DNA of 64,000 nucleotides from Papiliotrema nemorosa (taxonomy: Eukaryota > Basidiomycota > Tremellomycetes > Tremellales > Rhynchogastremaceae). The DNA is taken from positions 397,869 through 461,868 of the forward strand of contig JASKOT010000012.1 of NCBI GenBank assembly GCA_032158125.1, in the 5' to 3' direction. Within the stretch, counting starts at the first letter, position 1; every line of letters starts with the position of its first letter. Shown in pieces: positions 48,081 through 59,485 of the stretch. The notes under the pieces were generated by a model. That model did not search any database, had not been told where the DNA came from, and saw only the letters and a program-made list of their open reading frames with translations. Both the position numbers and the translations under genes were made by a program.

Positions 48081-48488
48081 TTCCCCTTTCCCCGTTCCGC
48101 CTCCTGATGTAATGGTCTCAACTGGCCCCCCTCTGCTCTCTCGCTCTCTCATCCCAAGCGGATCTCGACTTCATAATCAGATTAGCATCAACCAGTCAAG
48201 CCTACACCCCTCGAGACCTGCTGACATGTGGGATATCTAATCGCGACGTCATTGGGGTATCAGATCGACAAATTACCCGATATAGTAAGCTAATCACCCA
48301 CATGACCCCCGATTATCGATAGTGAACAAACTCAATCCCATCGACCGATCTGGATCACGAGTCGCAGGGATCACACCGCAGTGGACCGACGGGGGTGACT
48401 GTCAGCACCCACAGGTGCGGCTAGTTGGACACCCTAGTTGAAAGGTGAAATCATCGACGCGACCAACTCTCGGGGGGGACACACAGCA

Positions 48489-48518
48489 GCACACACACAC
48501 ACACGACGACGACGACGA
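48489..48518 (+). repeat. CA/GAC microsatellite
   Basis: About eight CA dinucleotides followed by GAC triplets, 80-100 bp upstream of the methyltransferase ATG and likely within its 5' leader. Confidence 0.9.
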
Positions 48519-48594
48519 GAACTCCACGTTGCACAACCCGGTCGTTGAGGACACCTTCATCGCCAACCCTCACCTTCACCCTTTCACCGTCACC

Positions 48595-49897
48595 ATGGCC
48601 GTCACTCAGACCACCTCTGCGCCTCAACAGGCTCCAGCAAAGTATCATGGTGAGTGACTAGAACGTCAAGCGGGTCCCAGCTAACTGGCAGAACCCGTGC
48701 AAGGAACAATCTATCACGTACATACCCATCGTGATCCACCAACTCATGCTCATACCAGGGCGACGGGCGAGAAGAAGCACTGCTCAAACACCTACAATCA
48801 CTCCCCGACCTCTCTCTCGAAGCGACCAATAACCTCTCCTTGACTGACCGATCGCAAAGGGTACTGGATGCGATTCATGAATTTGGAAAGGGGGAGAATA
48901 GATATTTGATGTCGGTAGGAGAGACCAAAGGAAAGCAGGTGGAACAGCTGGTCAGGGAGAAGAAGCCAAAGGTGCACCCTCACCATCTGCAATCTAGAGA
49001 AGGAAGACTGACGGACAGCTCGTCCTGGAGCTAGGGTCATATGTCGGATACTCGGGCATCTCGTTCTCTCGAGTATGTCCAAACTACGTTACAGCGCGAG
49101 GCCAAGCTGACTTGCTAGCATCTCCTCGAGCTGCACCCAAACGCAACGTACCCTCACGATTGGCCTTCTTCCACTTCCACCTCAAATCGAGCGGGCTACA
49201 TCACCCTTGAAAAGAGCGAGGTATACGCTGCGACCGCTCAGGGGGCGTTTAAGTTGGCAGGTGTGGACAAAGCTGTCAAGGTTGGTAATGACTCGCGGAT
49301 GGCTTGGCTAACGTATAGATTGTCACGGGTAGCTCAACATCCAGCTTGAAAAAGCTGCGAGAGACACTAGACATGCCGAGACCTCTGCAATTTGACATGG
49401 TTTTCTTGGACCACCTCAAGCCGCTATACACGATCGATCTAAAGGTCATGGAGGAGGAAGGTTTGGTCGGACCGGTACGTCGCGAATCTATTTATCATCC
49501 GCTCCCCATCGAATACCTCCCAGCCAGATGACTATGGCATTGGGCTGACCAACAGGGAACCGTCCTGGTCGCAGACAACGTGGTCAAACCGGGAAACCCA
49601 GCATACCTCTCTTACGTCCGATCCCCACCTTCCCTCCGAAAAGCAGCAGCGGAAAAACCTCGATTGACAAAACAACCACCCACCACTCCAAACCCAACCA
49701 CCGATGAAGAATGGGAAACTGCATTCCGGGATGGACCGATCGACGAGACACTCTGGGCGCCCGACGAGGCGGAAGGGTTGACAGCGGTAGGTGTGCCCGG
49801 GTTGAGATACTCGAGTGAAATGTTGAACGGGTGGGATCCTTATACTGGGGAGAAGGACGCCTGCGAGGTGTCGGTGTGTATTGGACGGGAGGATTGA
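48595..49897 (+). CDS. SAM-dependent O-methyltransferase, catechol-OMT type, of the mycosporine set
   Basis: Predicted to methylate demethyl-4-deoxygadusol to 4-deoxygadusol. Seven exons: 48595-48649, 48692-48717, 48759-48971, 49019-49072, 49119-49280, 49319-49474, 49556-49897; 335 aa. SAM-binding strand-loop LVLELGSYVGYSG at residues 99-111. Metal and catechol-like catalytic residues: Asp201 and Lys204 in FLDHLK, and Asp229/Asn230 in VADNV, as in COMT. An N-terminal extension of about 60 residues precedes the core. On its own it could be any COMT-like enzyme; placement next to DDGS and ATP-grasp is what supports this role. Confidence 0.88.
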
Positions 49898-50081
49898 CCG
49901 AAGGAGAATAAAAGCACGTAATGTACATGTACTCTCTGTGGACTGTACTCTTCCCGTCAAATACCAGTGTCGCCCCAGTACCCTGGCCCTGGATGGACAT
50001 ATGACACGGGGGCTCTTGAAACCATCGACAAGCAAGATCGTTGGAACAAGGATGTGACATTCCATCGTGCGTTGCACGCTT

Positions 50082-50864
50082 TTACGCAACCAGGGAGATA
50101 TCCAACTCTACCCCACCTAGCTCACCTCGAATGGACCGGGTCTCTTTGGTCGTCCGCAGTGCCAACTGGATACCAGGCCTATTGAGCTCGTTGGACACCT
50201 GAATGTTGAGTCCCTCGGCCTCTGGGTGGACTGGGTTGCCGATACTGAATCCGGACGACGTCGCTGGGAGGTACGATCGGAATAGCTTGTCCAGTGCTTC
50301 GGCCTGATCTCCCGTATTTATAGTCACCGATTGAACCCCAATCACACCGCTCGGATGGGTCGTTGCAGCCATCGTGATGGGTACTCTGAGCCTCCTAGGC
50401 GTCACGTCGAGACACCAAAAGTTGGCTAATCCCGTGTTATCCTGATCAGGAGCAGCGATCTTCCATTTGAGCACCTCCCCATCAGGTCTCGTCCTCCCTC
50501 CATCGACCAATGATGAGGCGTAAAAGGTGTCGTTCACTCCGGCTTCCTTCCAATTCTTTACAAGTTGAGCATAGTCTTCGTCTAGGTTGTCCGAGTCGAC
50601 AGTCAGAGCGTAATCGATGATACCGTACGACTCGCTTCCCCATCGATGCCGAGCTCGGGCTTTGGGGGAAGTCGACTCGGTGAACGCTATGAGCTCAAGA
50701 TATACCCCGTCGGAGAGGAGAATCAGAACGTTTTCTGTCCTTCCATCAGCGTGAGTACCGCCTGGAGAGATGGTAAAGTTGTCGGTAAGCCATGGAGGGA
50801 GTGATCTGAGCTCCTCGATAGGCAGGAGTATGACAATGTGGTCGAGTAGTGGTGTAACAGTCAT
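50082..50864 (-). CDS. glyoxalase-like domain protein
   Basis: Intronless, 260 aa. N-terminal LLDHIVILLP followed by F-I-PGGTHADGRTENVLILLSDGVYLELIAF is the glyoxalase-like (PF13468) pattern: a vicinal oxygen chelate fold with a conserved His8 and Glu in YLELIAF that could bind a metal. A second VOC half begins near GVIGVQSVTINT. Reaction unknown; such proteins include dioxygenase- or lyase-like members. Adjacent to the mycosporine block but with no known role there. Confidence 0.8.
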   Translation of the reverse strand: MTVTPLLDHIVILLPIEELRSLPPWLTDNFTISPGGTHADGRTENVLILLSDGVYLELIAFTESTSPKARARHRWGSESYGIIDYALTVDSDNLDEDYAQLVKNWKEAGVNDTFYASSLVDGGRTRPDGEVLKWKIAAPDQDNTGLANFWCLDVTPRRLRVPITMAATTHPSGVIGVQSVTINTGDQAEALDKLFRSYLPATSSGFSIGNPVHPEAEGLNIQVSNELNRPGIQLALRTTKETRSIRGELGGVELDISLVA

Positions 50865-51017
50865 GCTCAGTGACGATGCAATGCAACGAGAAGTCGTCGA
50901 CTCAAGTGTTAACCGTGGTTATCCGATTGCGCAAGATGCTCGCGACGAGGACCCTATAGGGTTGATGCGATGACCACAGAGACGCTATTGGCAAATTGCG
51001 TATGCATACATATCAAG

Positions 51018-52097
51018 CTACGTCTCGTGAGGCCTGATGACGATCTTAACGCCCGACACTCCCTTCTTATTTTTCTCCATGGCATCCTCCAAACCGTTCA
51101 AACCTCCAGGAACCACCTCTGATCTGTTGGGCTGGTACAACCCTCGGGCGATGACCCCATCCTCCCCTCCGAGGTACTTGGTCGATGGCTCTGAGATGTA
51201 TCGCAGGTGCGGGGCGGCTCCAGCTCCAAAGACCGATTTGATCTGCACTTTTGGCTCCTTTTTGGCCTGTTCGAGAGCTTCCGGTCCGTCTTGCCCCGGG
51301 TGAAGGTGCACGACCACGGAGGTGGTGACCTTTTTCGCAGCTTGGAGAATCTCGACCCCCTGAAGTTGCGTCTCGGCCTCTGAAATCGTGTCAAAGACCA
51401 TATCAAGGGGGAGATCGCCAATCTCCTGGGCAAAGTCTTCAGCCGAGGGCTTGCTTCCCCTGTCCAGAACGGTGGTAGCCCCGAGATCCTTCAAATGGTC
51501 GATATGACTCGCACTAGAGTTGGTGATGATCCGAGAGAAACCAGCGAGTCGAGCGAGCTGAATCGCGTATTGTCCCACAGACGAGCTCCCTCCCAAGATC
51601 ACGATGGCCTTGCCCTCTCCAGCCTTGTCCCCTCCTTCCTCCCAAAGCATTGGCCGCAATTCCCTCCCCGCTCCATCATAAATTGCAGTCAAAGCAGCAA
51701 TAGTCGCCAGGTAGATGCCTCCTGCTTGGTCATCCGAGATGTTTTTGGGGGTCCTCGCGACGAGCTCCGCGGGCATCTTGGTGTACTGTTGAAAGGTCGA
51801 ATAGTCATAGTACCCCAATCTCCCTTGCCAAAACACCCGATCTCCCTCGGAGAAACCTTCTACTCCAGCACCAACCTCTGCAATCTCTCCAGCGGCGTCG
51901 GACCCAAGGATGGCAGGCCACTCCTTGATCGTCAAGCCCAACTCTCGTAGCTTCCAGTCGACCGGGTTGATGGCTGTTGTGGTGACTCTGATGAGCACCT
52001 CTCCATGTTCAAGAGAAGGAGTCGAGCGCTCCTTCACGACGGCTTTGGCGCCTTTTTCGGGGATGTACGCCGCGAGGTAGGTTTGGTTCTCTGGCAT
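51018..52097 (-). CDS. zinc-binding-type dehydrogenase/quinone reductase of the MDR superfamily
   Basis: Intronless, 359 aa. N-terminal GroES-like fold: EVLIRVTTTAINPVDWKLRELG, LGSDAAGEIAEVGAGVEGFSEGDRVF. NADPH fold: AIVILGGSSSVGQYAIQLARLAGFSRIITNSSASH. The catalytic-zinc Cys of alcohol dehydrogenase is replaced, which puts it with enoyl reductases and trans-acting ER-type proteins (toxD-like), not classic ADH. TATATAA lies near 52158-52165, about 60 bp upstream. Substrate unknown. Confidence 0.87.
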   Translation of the reverse strand: MPENQTYLAAYIPEKGAKAVVKERSTPSLEHGEVLIRVTTTAINPVDWKLRELGLTIKEWPAILGSDAAGEIAEVGAGVEGFSEGDRVFWQGRLGYYDYSTFQQYTKMPAELVARTPKNISDDQAGGIYLATIAALTAIYDGAGRELRPMLWEEGGDKAGEGKAIVILGGSSSVGQYAIQLARLAGFSRIITNSSASHIDHLKDLGATTVLDRGSKPSAEDFAQEIGDLPLDMVFDTISEAETQLQGVEILQAAKKVTTSVVVHLHPGQDGPEALEQAKKEPKVQIKSVFGAGAAPHLRYISEPSTKYLGGEDGVIARGLYQPNRSEVVPGGLNGLEDAMEKNKKGVSGVKIVIRPHET

Positions 52098-52489
52098 AAT
52101 TATGTTTCAATGAGTGGGGAAGATGAGGTCCAGTTGGGTTGGCTCGAGGGCGTCTCGTTTATATAGGAGAGATGAATGGGCTGCCTGCGTGCGTCATTCT
52201 CCGTAAAAACAGGCGATGTGTCTTGTTGTAGCTAGAGTGGAACCGAGCCATCTCGAGCGGCAGATTCATGAGCCTCAGCATGTACTTCGAAGCTTCTAGT
52301 GGTCCATACTCGAGTACGATATCATGATATCCTGGCCGCGCTGATGAAGAATGCGAAGTCGGAATGGAATCGACGTTTCAAAACGTAATGACGAGGTGCT
52401 TTTGTCATCCAACCATGTCTGTTCCGGTCGTGTCTTGACCATCTTTTGCTTTTGCTACCTGCAACCAGACTCGTTCTGACCCGTACGCA
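52098..52489. promoter_or_regulatory. divergent promoter between the dehydrogenase and MTQ1
   Basis: 392 bp with the dehydrogenase TATATAA element at 52158-52165. No other gene. Confidence 0.4.
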
Positions 52490-53418
52490 ATGACCAATAC
52501 AGCTAACAACGCCCCGTCTATAGACATCGACGAGGAGCAAACAGTGAGGAAGCTCATTGTTGCTTCTCGCAAGTTTCCGTCCGACCTCGAGGTCAACGCT
52601 GCAATCCAAGAGTACAAAGATGGGATGCCCCTCGCGTATATCACTGGTACGCCCCAGCCCCCGTGTGCCGGCAGCTGAATCCAGGCACACACAGCTTTGG
52701 TCCACTGTCACTTGTCATCCGACCACCGGTATACATCCCACGCGTCGAGACTGAACAATGGGTACTCCTGCTCGCTCAAGCCATCTTGGCTACTATCCCA
52801 TCCCAATCGACCTTTCGCATTCTCGACATATGCTCCGGAAGTGGGTGCATCCCCCTCTTACTAGCCCAACAAGGCGCTGGTCGGATCCAAACGGTCGGAT
52901 TGGAGGTGGACGACCGGGCCTTATCCGTCGCGAGGGAAAACGCAGAGCGCAACAATATCTCTCACTTGTCCACGTTCGAAAAGTTTGACCTATTTGAAGA
53001 CAGCGTGCAAGGCTTTACAGACAGGATAGGGACATTTGACATGGTCGTGAGCAACCCGCCGTACGTCAGTTCGACCGATATGAAAAAGGTCGAAGGGAAA
53101 TGGCACGAGGGGAAGTTTGCTCTACAGGGGAAATTGAAGGATTACAAGGAGGACCAGGATGATGATGGGTTGTCCTTTTACCGACGAATCAAGGAGATTT
53201 ATACTGATCTCTTGTCAAAGGCGAGACCGACTGGAACGCCAAAGTTGGTCCTTGAGGTTGGATCGACCCAGTCTCCTCCAGTCAAAGAGATGTACAGAGA
53301 TCAAGGGAGATTGGAGGTACAAAAGGAGACGGAGAGGAGAAAGGATCTCAGTACACCAAAGTTGGAACAAGGGGACATGGTCGGGACAGAGAGGAGTATA
53401 TGGATCTACGATCAATAA
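52490..53418 (+). CDS. MTQ1: mitochondrial release-factor glutamine N5-methyltransferase (HemK/PrmC family)
   Basis: Methylates the GGQ glutamine of the mitochondrial release factor. Exons 52490-52646 and 52685-53418; 296 aa. PPVYIPRVETEQWV matches the HemK RPxVLIPRPETE block; LDICSGSGCIPLLLA is SAM motif I; FDMVVSNPPYVS is the NPPY catalytic motif. No long mitochondrial presequence is obvious, but the family role and size favour Mtq1 over cytosolic Mtq2, which is shorter and has a different N-terminus. Confidence 0.88.
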
Positions 53419-53559
53419 GGGATGGTGATCGCAATGAACAATACATGACACGCCGGACATCACTATGCTACTTATCCCAGGATGCACTGGACTAATATCT
53501 ACCAAGTTCATTCTCATCGCCCTTCTCCCGCCGACTCGCAAGTCTCTGCGACTGCACCA

Positions 53560-55267
53560 CTACTCATCATCATCCTTCTCAACCACGGTCGACTTGAACA
53601 ATCTGGGAGAGACTCGTCGGTGGTACAGGACGTCCAACTCTCGGAAAGATCGATCCTTCGTCTCGGGCACCATGAAATAGGTAAAGATGAAGACGCAAGT
53701 TCCGGTACCAAACCAGATGAAAGCCGATTTCCCTTGCAGGTCCCAAGCGGTAGGGTTGAGCGAGTAGGATCCGACGTAACCCATGGGCACGGCAAAGAGG
53801 TAGTAGGTGGCTCGAGCGAGGGCGCAGCTCTTGGCTCGGAGCTTGACCGAGGAGAGCTCGGCGACAATGGTAAACGTGATGGGACCGATGGTGAGACCGT
53901 AAGAGGCGTAGATGAGCATGAGGAAGGTGGCTTGAACCCAGAACGAGGTGGAAGATTTGGAGGCCGCCGCGAGGATACCAATGACCATCAAAAGAGAAGT
54001 CTGGAAACCCACACCGTAGAGGTAAAGGGTTCGTCGACCAATGTTGGCCACACCCCAGAAGGCGCAGACGACAGCGACCCATTGGATCGCAGCGGTACCG
54101 AGACCGAGAGCAAACGCATTGTCGGCACCCATTCCAGCAATGGTGTAAAAGTAGGTGGCTTGGTTGCCGAGTTGGAGTCCGGACCAGAGTTGAGAAGCAA
54201 ACAAGACGCACGCGGTCAAGGTTCGGACTCGGTCGACACCTTTGAAACATTCAATGTAGCTAGCTCCCTCGGTCTCCTTGTCCTCGATTTCGATGGTTCG
54301 CTGCATCATGGCAATCATGTCGTCGGTGTTTCGGGTGATACCTCGTCCTTCAAGTCGTCGAATAGATCGAGCGGCCTCTTCCAGTCGACCCTTCCGGACC
54401 AACCACCAGGGGGATTCGGGCGCAAAGAAGAGGATTGCGATGAGGGGAAGAGGCCAAGCCCATTGGATTGCAAAGGGAATCTTGAAGCTCCACTGTTGTC
54501 AGCAAGGGATTGCACAGTGGTGCTCACCTTGGTGTTGCCATTTCGGAATCCGTACAAGATACCAGCGGTCAAAAGCTGTCCCGTGCACCAGCAGGATTGG
54601 TTGTACATGGTAAAGATACCTCGCAATGGCAGGGGAGCGATTTCCGACGCGTACGCTTGGGCAAGACAGTTGTAGAAACCGAATGGGAGACCAATGAGGA
54701 ATTGACCGGCAAACAGGACGGGTAGGGTCTCGGCAAAGAAGGAAACAAAGATGAAGGCGACGATCCTGGCGTTAGTGCTATAGGAGCGAGGTGGCTCACA
54801 TGACAAGGGAGAGAATGATCGACCATCGGTAACCGATCTTGGGCTGGATTTGCCCGCAAATAAGAATACCGATGAAAGCGCCAATGGTGGAAGCATAACT
54901 ACAAGCCGACTGCCAAGCGGCAGGGACTTGGTAGGTTCCATCCGCCAATCGCTCTCCAAAGTGTCTCTGGAAGGCGGGTTGAGCCATCATGTTGTTGACC
55001 AAGGCATTGTCGTAAGCCTCCATGATCTGGTCTCAGCACATTTCCCTCGAATGTCCTCACAATCAAAAACGACACCATGAAACTCCAGAAAGTGGCCTTG
55101 GGGAACAACTTGAGCGCCTTGAGCACACTCATGTGCTCTTGATCTTCAGCCGCAATGGCGCTAGACAAGATGGCCCGGTTGGCATCGTGCACATGCTCAT
55201 GGTGGTCAATCTGTTCAATGTCCTTCTCCTTTTCGAGTTGTATGCGGGGGTCGGCGTTCACAGACAT
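53560..55267 (-). CDS. MFS sugar transporter (alpha-glucoside/maltose-permease-like)
   Basis: Twelve-helix sugar:H+ symporter. Four exons: 55061-55267, 54800-55026, 54528-54765, 53560-54492; 534 aa. Signatures: MEAYDNALVNNMMAQPAFQRHFG (helix 1 and loop), QPKIGYRWSI, PFGFYNCLAQAYASEIAPLPLRG (the PESPR-preceding family loop), APESPWWLVRKGR, and C-terminal FMVPETKDRSFRELD. The NNMMAQPAFQRHFG stretch resembles fungal Mal/Agt1-type transporters, so a disaccharide is plausible. TATAAAA at about 55351-55357 is about 85 bp upstream. Confidence 0.92.
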
Positions 55268-56759
55268 GTCGAGTCGAGTGGTGGAGGAGGTCGAGTCGAA
55301 TAGTGTGGGGGATCGGGTTGTGTGAGGGCGAGACTTTGACGAGGGGCCTTTTATACGGGTCCCTGGATCAACGCTAAGCCCCATGGAGCCGGAAGGCCAG
55401 CTGACAAGAGTGAGTACCCAAACTTCCCGATGGGTTTTCGCCAGACATCGCTCCGGATGGGCCTCCTGGCTGTCCGCCCAGATCCCATTTTTATCCCAGT
55501 GCCGCAGAACGTTAACTACCGCATGCACGTAATCCAAACCTGCCGAGATCGCGTGAGGCCAAGAGGCGTCGCCTCGGACTCTTTTCGGAAATTCTCGTTT
55601 ACTTCTTCTCCAATCGAGCGCGGGGTGACCGGAAAGTGGCCGATGTGTCCTGCTTAGCATTGATGAGTGACAATCACCATGTGCTGGGCAGCTGTCGCAA
55701 TGGTCGACCTGCCGGAGTATCTGGCCGATGTCGCCTAACAGCATGGAGTGATAACGCCAACAATTCACCGATGCAATCTCGGTAGGATGCTTCTGACGAA
55801 TGGAAGATCGACCATTTTGAAAGGATCAGTCGAGGTGGGCTTTCTCATGGTCATCAGCAGTCGCTGGTAGGTCGGTCCGACAGTCGGGACTCAGTCATCA
55901 TCTTATCGGGACACTGCCTGTCGAAATCTACCGTCCGGACCGCACTTGCTCCAGGAACAGGAAATCTTGACGATGAGGCAGGCTGGACCTCGTTCGACGT
56001 CGTGACGAAAACCCACCGTCCTCATCAGCGCAGTGACAATGAACAATCGAGAGAGTCCCCCAGGCGGATCCCTGTGAGAACAGTCGATTGAACAGGGTCC
56101 TCTAAGTATTGCCCACATTTGGTCGTTTGGCCATTCGCGCTGACTTTCACGCTTCTGCCGTGTCTCGAGTTCTAGAACTCTGCAGAGTACCACTGAAGGT
56201 CAGGAGCGGCAAGAGCTCGACTTCTGTCTGGAATGCCACTTGTTTATCGACTCGAAACGACCATGCTACGCCCGCCAAGAGGCGGGAATTCATCTTCGAC
56301 TTGTCTCTCTATCCCGTTGCGCATCCAAACCCGCAGCGAAACTCTACATCTCTGACAGTGAGATGGATGGTACTGTACGAAGCATCTCAAGCAGAAGGGT
56401 AGAAAGGCAGGATATTGAGCAGGTTGGGTTCGAGCGAGCCTCCCAGCCCTTGCATATCTGTGTCGAAAACTGTGGCGATAGGTTGCAATCATCGTCTCCA
56501 TGTGTTCAAATCCAACCTTCGTCTCAGTGGCAATTTGGGAGTATCCGCTGTTACTGAGCGAGCGGCCAAATCACGTTGGATATGCTTGAATCCTTTAGGC
56601 CCAGTTGACGACTTCGTCATAGCTACTGTTTGGTGTGGAGGCCACGAGAGTGGAGGCTGCAAGTGGAGGCATGGCAGAATAGCTCCGTGATGTGGAGGGC
56701 TTGCATCAACCTATGTAAGCACTGCGAGTCCGGCTTTCATTCGCTCTCCCCATCTTACC
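55268..56759. promoter_or_regulatory. 1.5-kb gene-poor gap between the sugar transporter and AKR
   Basis: Contains the transporter's TATAAAA (55351-55357). Open frames of up to about 105 codons exist but none resembles a family. No tRNA or transposon remnants seen. Confidence 0.35.
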
Positions 56760-58053
56760 ATGCAATTACCACCAGCAGAACCACGAACACCTCTTGACCA
56801 CCGACGGATCTTGTCACCCACTGCGGGTGTGCGGGTCTCACCATTATGTCTCGGTGGGATGTCCCTGGGAAAGGCTTGGGCCGGTGAGTTGATGGCCTGG
56901 TCGAGTACTCATCGCCAGATCGGACGGGTGAGATCACCAAGGAGGATGGATTTGCTCTGCTTGACGCTTTCTACGAAGCCGGAGGAAACTTTATCGACGT
57001 AGCAAACCTCTACCACGACGGAGATTCCGAAGAATGGGTCGGAGAGTGGATGGAGAAGCGAGGCAACAGAGACAAGATTGTCCTGGCGACAAAGTATACC
57101 GGATATAACGGACGGGTCAAGGATATCAATTCTTCGGGCAACCACGTCAAGAGCATGTCCTTGACCGTGCGGGACAGTTTGAAGCGGTTGCGTACAGACT
57201 ATATTGACATCTTCTACGTCCACTTTTGGTGAGTCGTCTTGTGAGTCTGGCTGACGATAGGGAATACACCACCTCGGTCGAAGAGGTCATGCGGGGATTG
57301 CACAAGCACGTCATGAAGGGCGACATTCTCTACCCCGCCGTATCGGACACTCCAGCCTGGGTAGGTCACTAGGCGAATCTATACTCATCCCAGGTGGTCG
57401 TCTCGGCAAACAGCTTTGCTCGCGCCAACTCGCTCTCCCCATTCGTCCTATATCAAGGTCTCTGGAACTTGTCTCAAAGAGAACTCGAGCAAGAGGTCAT
57501 ACGTAGGTCATTGTCTCGCCCTCGCTGACCATAGCCATGTGTCGAAAAGAAGGTATGGGTCTCGCACCATGGGGTGTCATCGGCCAGGGCAAGTGGATGT
57601 CCAAGGCTCAGTTGGAGGAGCGCAAGTCGAGCGGAGAGAAGATTCGCGGCGGGGAAGTGAGCGAGATGGATTTGAAAATGTCAGAGACTCTGGCCAAGGT
57701 CGCAGACGAAGTGGGCAACGGTGCAACGGTCACGTCGATTGCAATCGCCTGGGCATTGCTCAAGCATCCCTATGTCTTTCCCATCAGTGAGCACCCGCCT
57801 AAGCTTCTACTGACACGTAGTCGGAGGTCGAAAGATCAGTCACCTCGAAGACAACATCAAGGCCATCACCCACTCGCTCACACCGAAGCAGGTCGAAGAT
57901 TTGGAGTCGGTCTACCCTTACCAACCCCACTTTCCCATGTCGGCCTTTGGCAGGGACCCCCACGAGACTGGCAAGACGGAAAACTTCCTCGTCAAAGCTC
58001 TGGGTGCAATGCAGTGGGTCGAGTACCCCAAGGCGCCAGTCTATCAAAAGTAG
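56760..58053 (+). CDS. aldo-keto reductase, aryl-alcohol-dehydrogenase (AAD) type
   Basis: NADPH-dependent reduction of aryl aldehydes or ketones. Six exons: 56760-56883, 56919-57228, 57261-57360, 57394-57502, 57535-57786, 57821-58053; 375 aa. Catalytic Asp68 and Tyr73 (FIDVANLY), Lys100 (ATKY), His143 (YVHFW). LGGMSLGKAW and SLSPFVLYQGLWNLSQRELEQEV are AAD-group motifs, and GGRKISHLEDNI is the NADPH phosphate clamp. Subtelomeric AAD copies are common in yeasts. Native substrate unknown. Confidence 0.92.
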
Positions 58054-58120
58054 AGATATGCAAATGTGTGCATGTGGAAGGGCACCGTCGCAAATACGGC
58101 CAGAATCACATGGCAACCCT

Positions 58121-59485
58121 CTAATACAGCAGTAGACCGATCCCAACTCCCAGCAAGCTCAAGATCCCAGCGGTAGACGTCTTGGTCGCGCCCGAGGATT
58201 TGGTCGTCGACGATGCCGAAGCAGCCCCGGTCGAGCGCGTCGATGAACCTGAACCGGTAAACGTTGCGACCGCGGCGCCTCCAGAGCTACCACTAGCAGA
58301 AGCCGTAGACTGAGATGTAGATTGCGACGAGGAAGAGCTCGCCGCAAAGAGCTGACTAGACTGGTAGGTGACGCAGTTAGACGAGGCAGGGATCCGGGGT
58401 GTCCATGGGAGAGTGGATGTCGCAGGGAGGGAAGAGGGTTGAGACCAGGTGTAGGCTGTTGTTAGCGCCATTGCGGGACGACTCACTTTGACCGTTGGAA
58501 GTATACGTTCCCACCTCGTCTTGAAGGTCACCTTCACACGACACAAATAGATCGTCCTGGTATGCGGCGGGCATGTTGTAGTCGCACCCGATGATATCGT
58601 AGATGCTGAGCCTCAGCCTTTGGCACGCCGAGGACTCACTTTTGACAAAAATTGTTGTCCGTCTCGGTCCAGTTGGGATCGCACAGCTTGATACAAAATC
58701 GAGGACCGTCGAAAAACTGGTTCCAGCTTTGTGTCTGCTGGTACGTGGTGTTGTCACCCGAGGGAAGGGTTTTGGAATAGACCAAACCACCCAAGGGATT
58801 CCCGGCCAGGTCGGCTCCGTGAGGGTCGAGTTCTCCCCCTCCATCATCTGCCATGAGGTTGACCTTGGTCTGATCGATCAATCCGGTGATTTGGATGTAC
58901 GCGGGTGTTCGCATAAACTGGTGTCAGACAGACAACAGGGCGTCCTCACCTGCAACCCGGAAAACGTCCCCGCAGGCAAGAGTCTTCCACCATGACCCTC
59001 TTGCGTACACTAGGATCAGCAAGTGCTTGTCGGGTCACGCACGTATTTCACGACGGCGGCTTCAATGTCGGCGGTCGATTGATTGGGCGAGGTCCCCGGC
59101 GCTCCCCAAATGCAGAAATCTACCTCAGTCGCATTTCCAAGCAGAACCTACCTTCGATCGAATTGAACTCGAGGGTCTGGCACTGAGAATCGGGCCCTTC
59201 GGTTGTCGAATTGCATTGATTATCTACACTTAGCAGGTTCCCGAAGCGAAACGTACAGCCAGATTGCGGTCCTCGATCTACTGGGAAAGGGTTGACCTGG
59301 TAAGGAACAGCAGAATACGCGTAGTAGTAGTCTGTTAATGGTAAAGGAGAGGTCGTCTCGTACGTAGTCGTCTGACTGTAGCCGATAATGTCTTCTTGTA
59401 GATCCGTGGGTCTAGGAGGAGCAGCCGTGATGGTGGACTGAGCCAGGACGGATGGCAAGATGGCTACCGCGATGAGGGAGAGCAT
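58121..59485 (-). CDS. GPI-anchored secreted glycoprotein, macrophage-activating-glycoprotein (MAGP)-like
   Basis: Extracellular protein. Six exons: 59152-59485, 59043-59119, 58950-59009, 58640-58917, 58487-58605, 58121-58455; 400 aa. Signal peptide about residues 1-15 (hydrophobic, AQS end). Core motifs: CIWGAPGTSPNQSTADIEAAVVKYC, GHGGRLLPAGTFSGLQFMRTPAYIQITGLIDQTK, GGELDPHGADLAGNPLGGLVYS, CDPNWTETDNNFCQNIYDIIGCDYNMP, all shared with fungal MAGP-type proteins and rich in paired Cys. The C-terminal third is Ser/Thr/Ala-rich (O-glycosylated) with a short hydrophobic end, a likely GPI signal. A TATAAA lies at about 59537-59542. Function beyond cell-surface location is unclear. Confidence 0.87.

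Larger units (their letters stand above)
47585..48594. promoter_or_regulatory. divergent promoter shared by DDGS and the O-methyltransferase
   Basis: About 1 kb between divergent starts. It contains a TATATAA element at 47655-47661 (70 bp from the DDGS start), a poly-C tract at 48064-48080 and a CA/GAC microsatellite at 48489-48518 next to the methyltransferase start. A shared promoter fits joint control of the first two steps. Confidence 0.55.

Noticed and set aside
53482..54675. 397-codon plus-strand open frame
   Set aside because: It is antisense to the sugar transporter exon, and the sugar transporter has clear family motifs and introns.
55268..56759. Small genes or a transposon remnant in the 1.5-kb gap
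   Set aside because: Frames of up to about 105 codons overlap each other on both strands and none has a recognisable domain or splice pattern; no terminal repeats seen.
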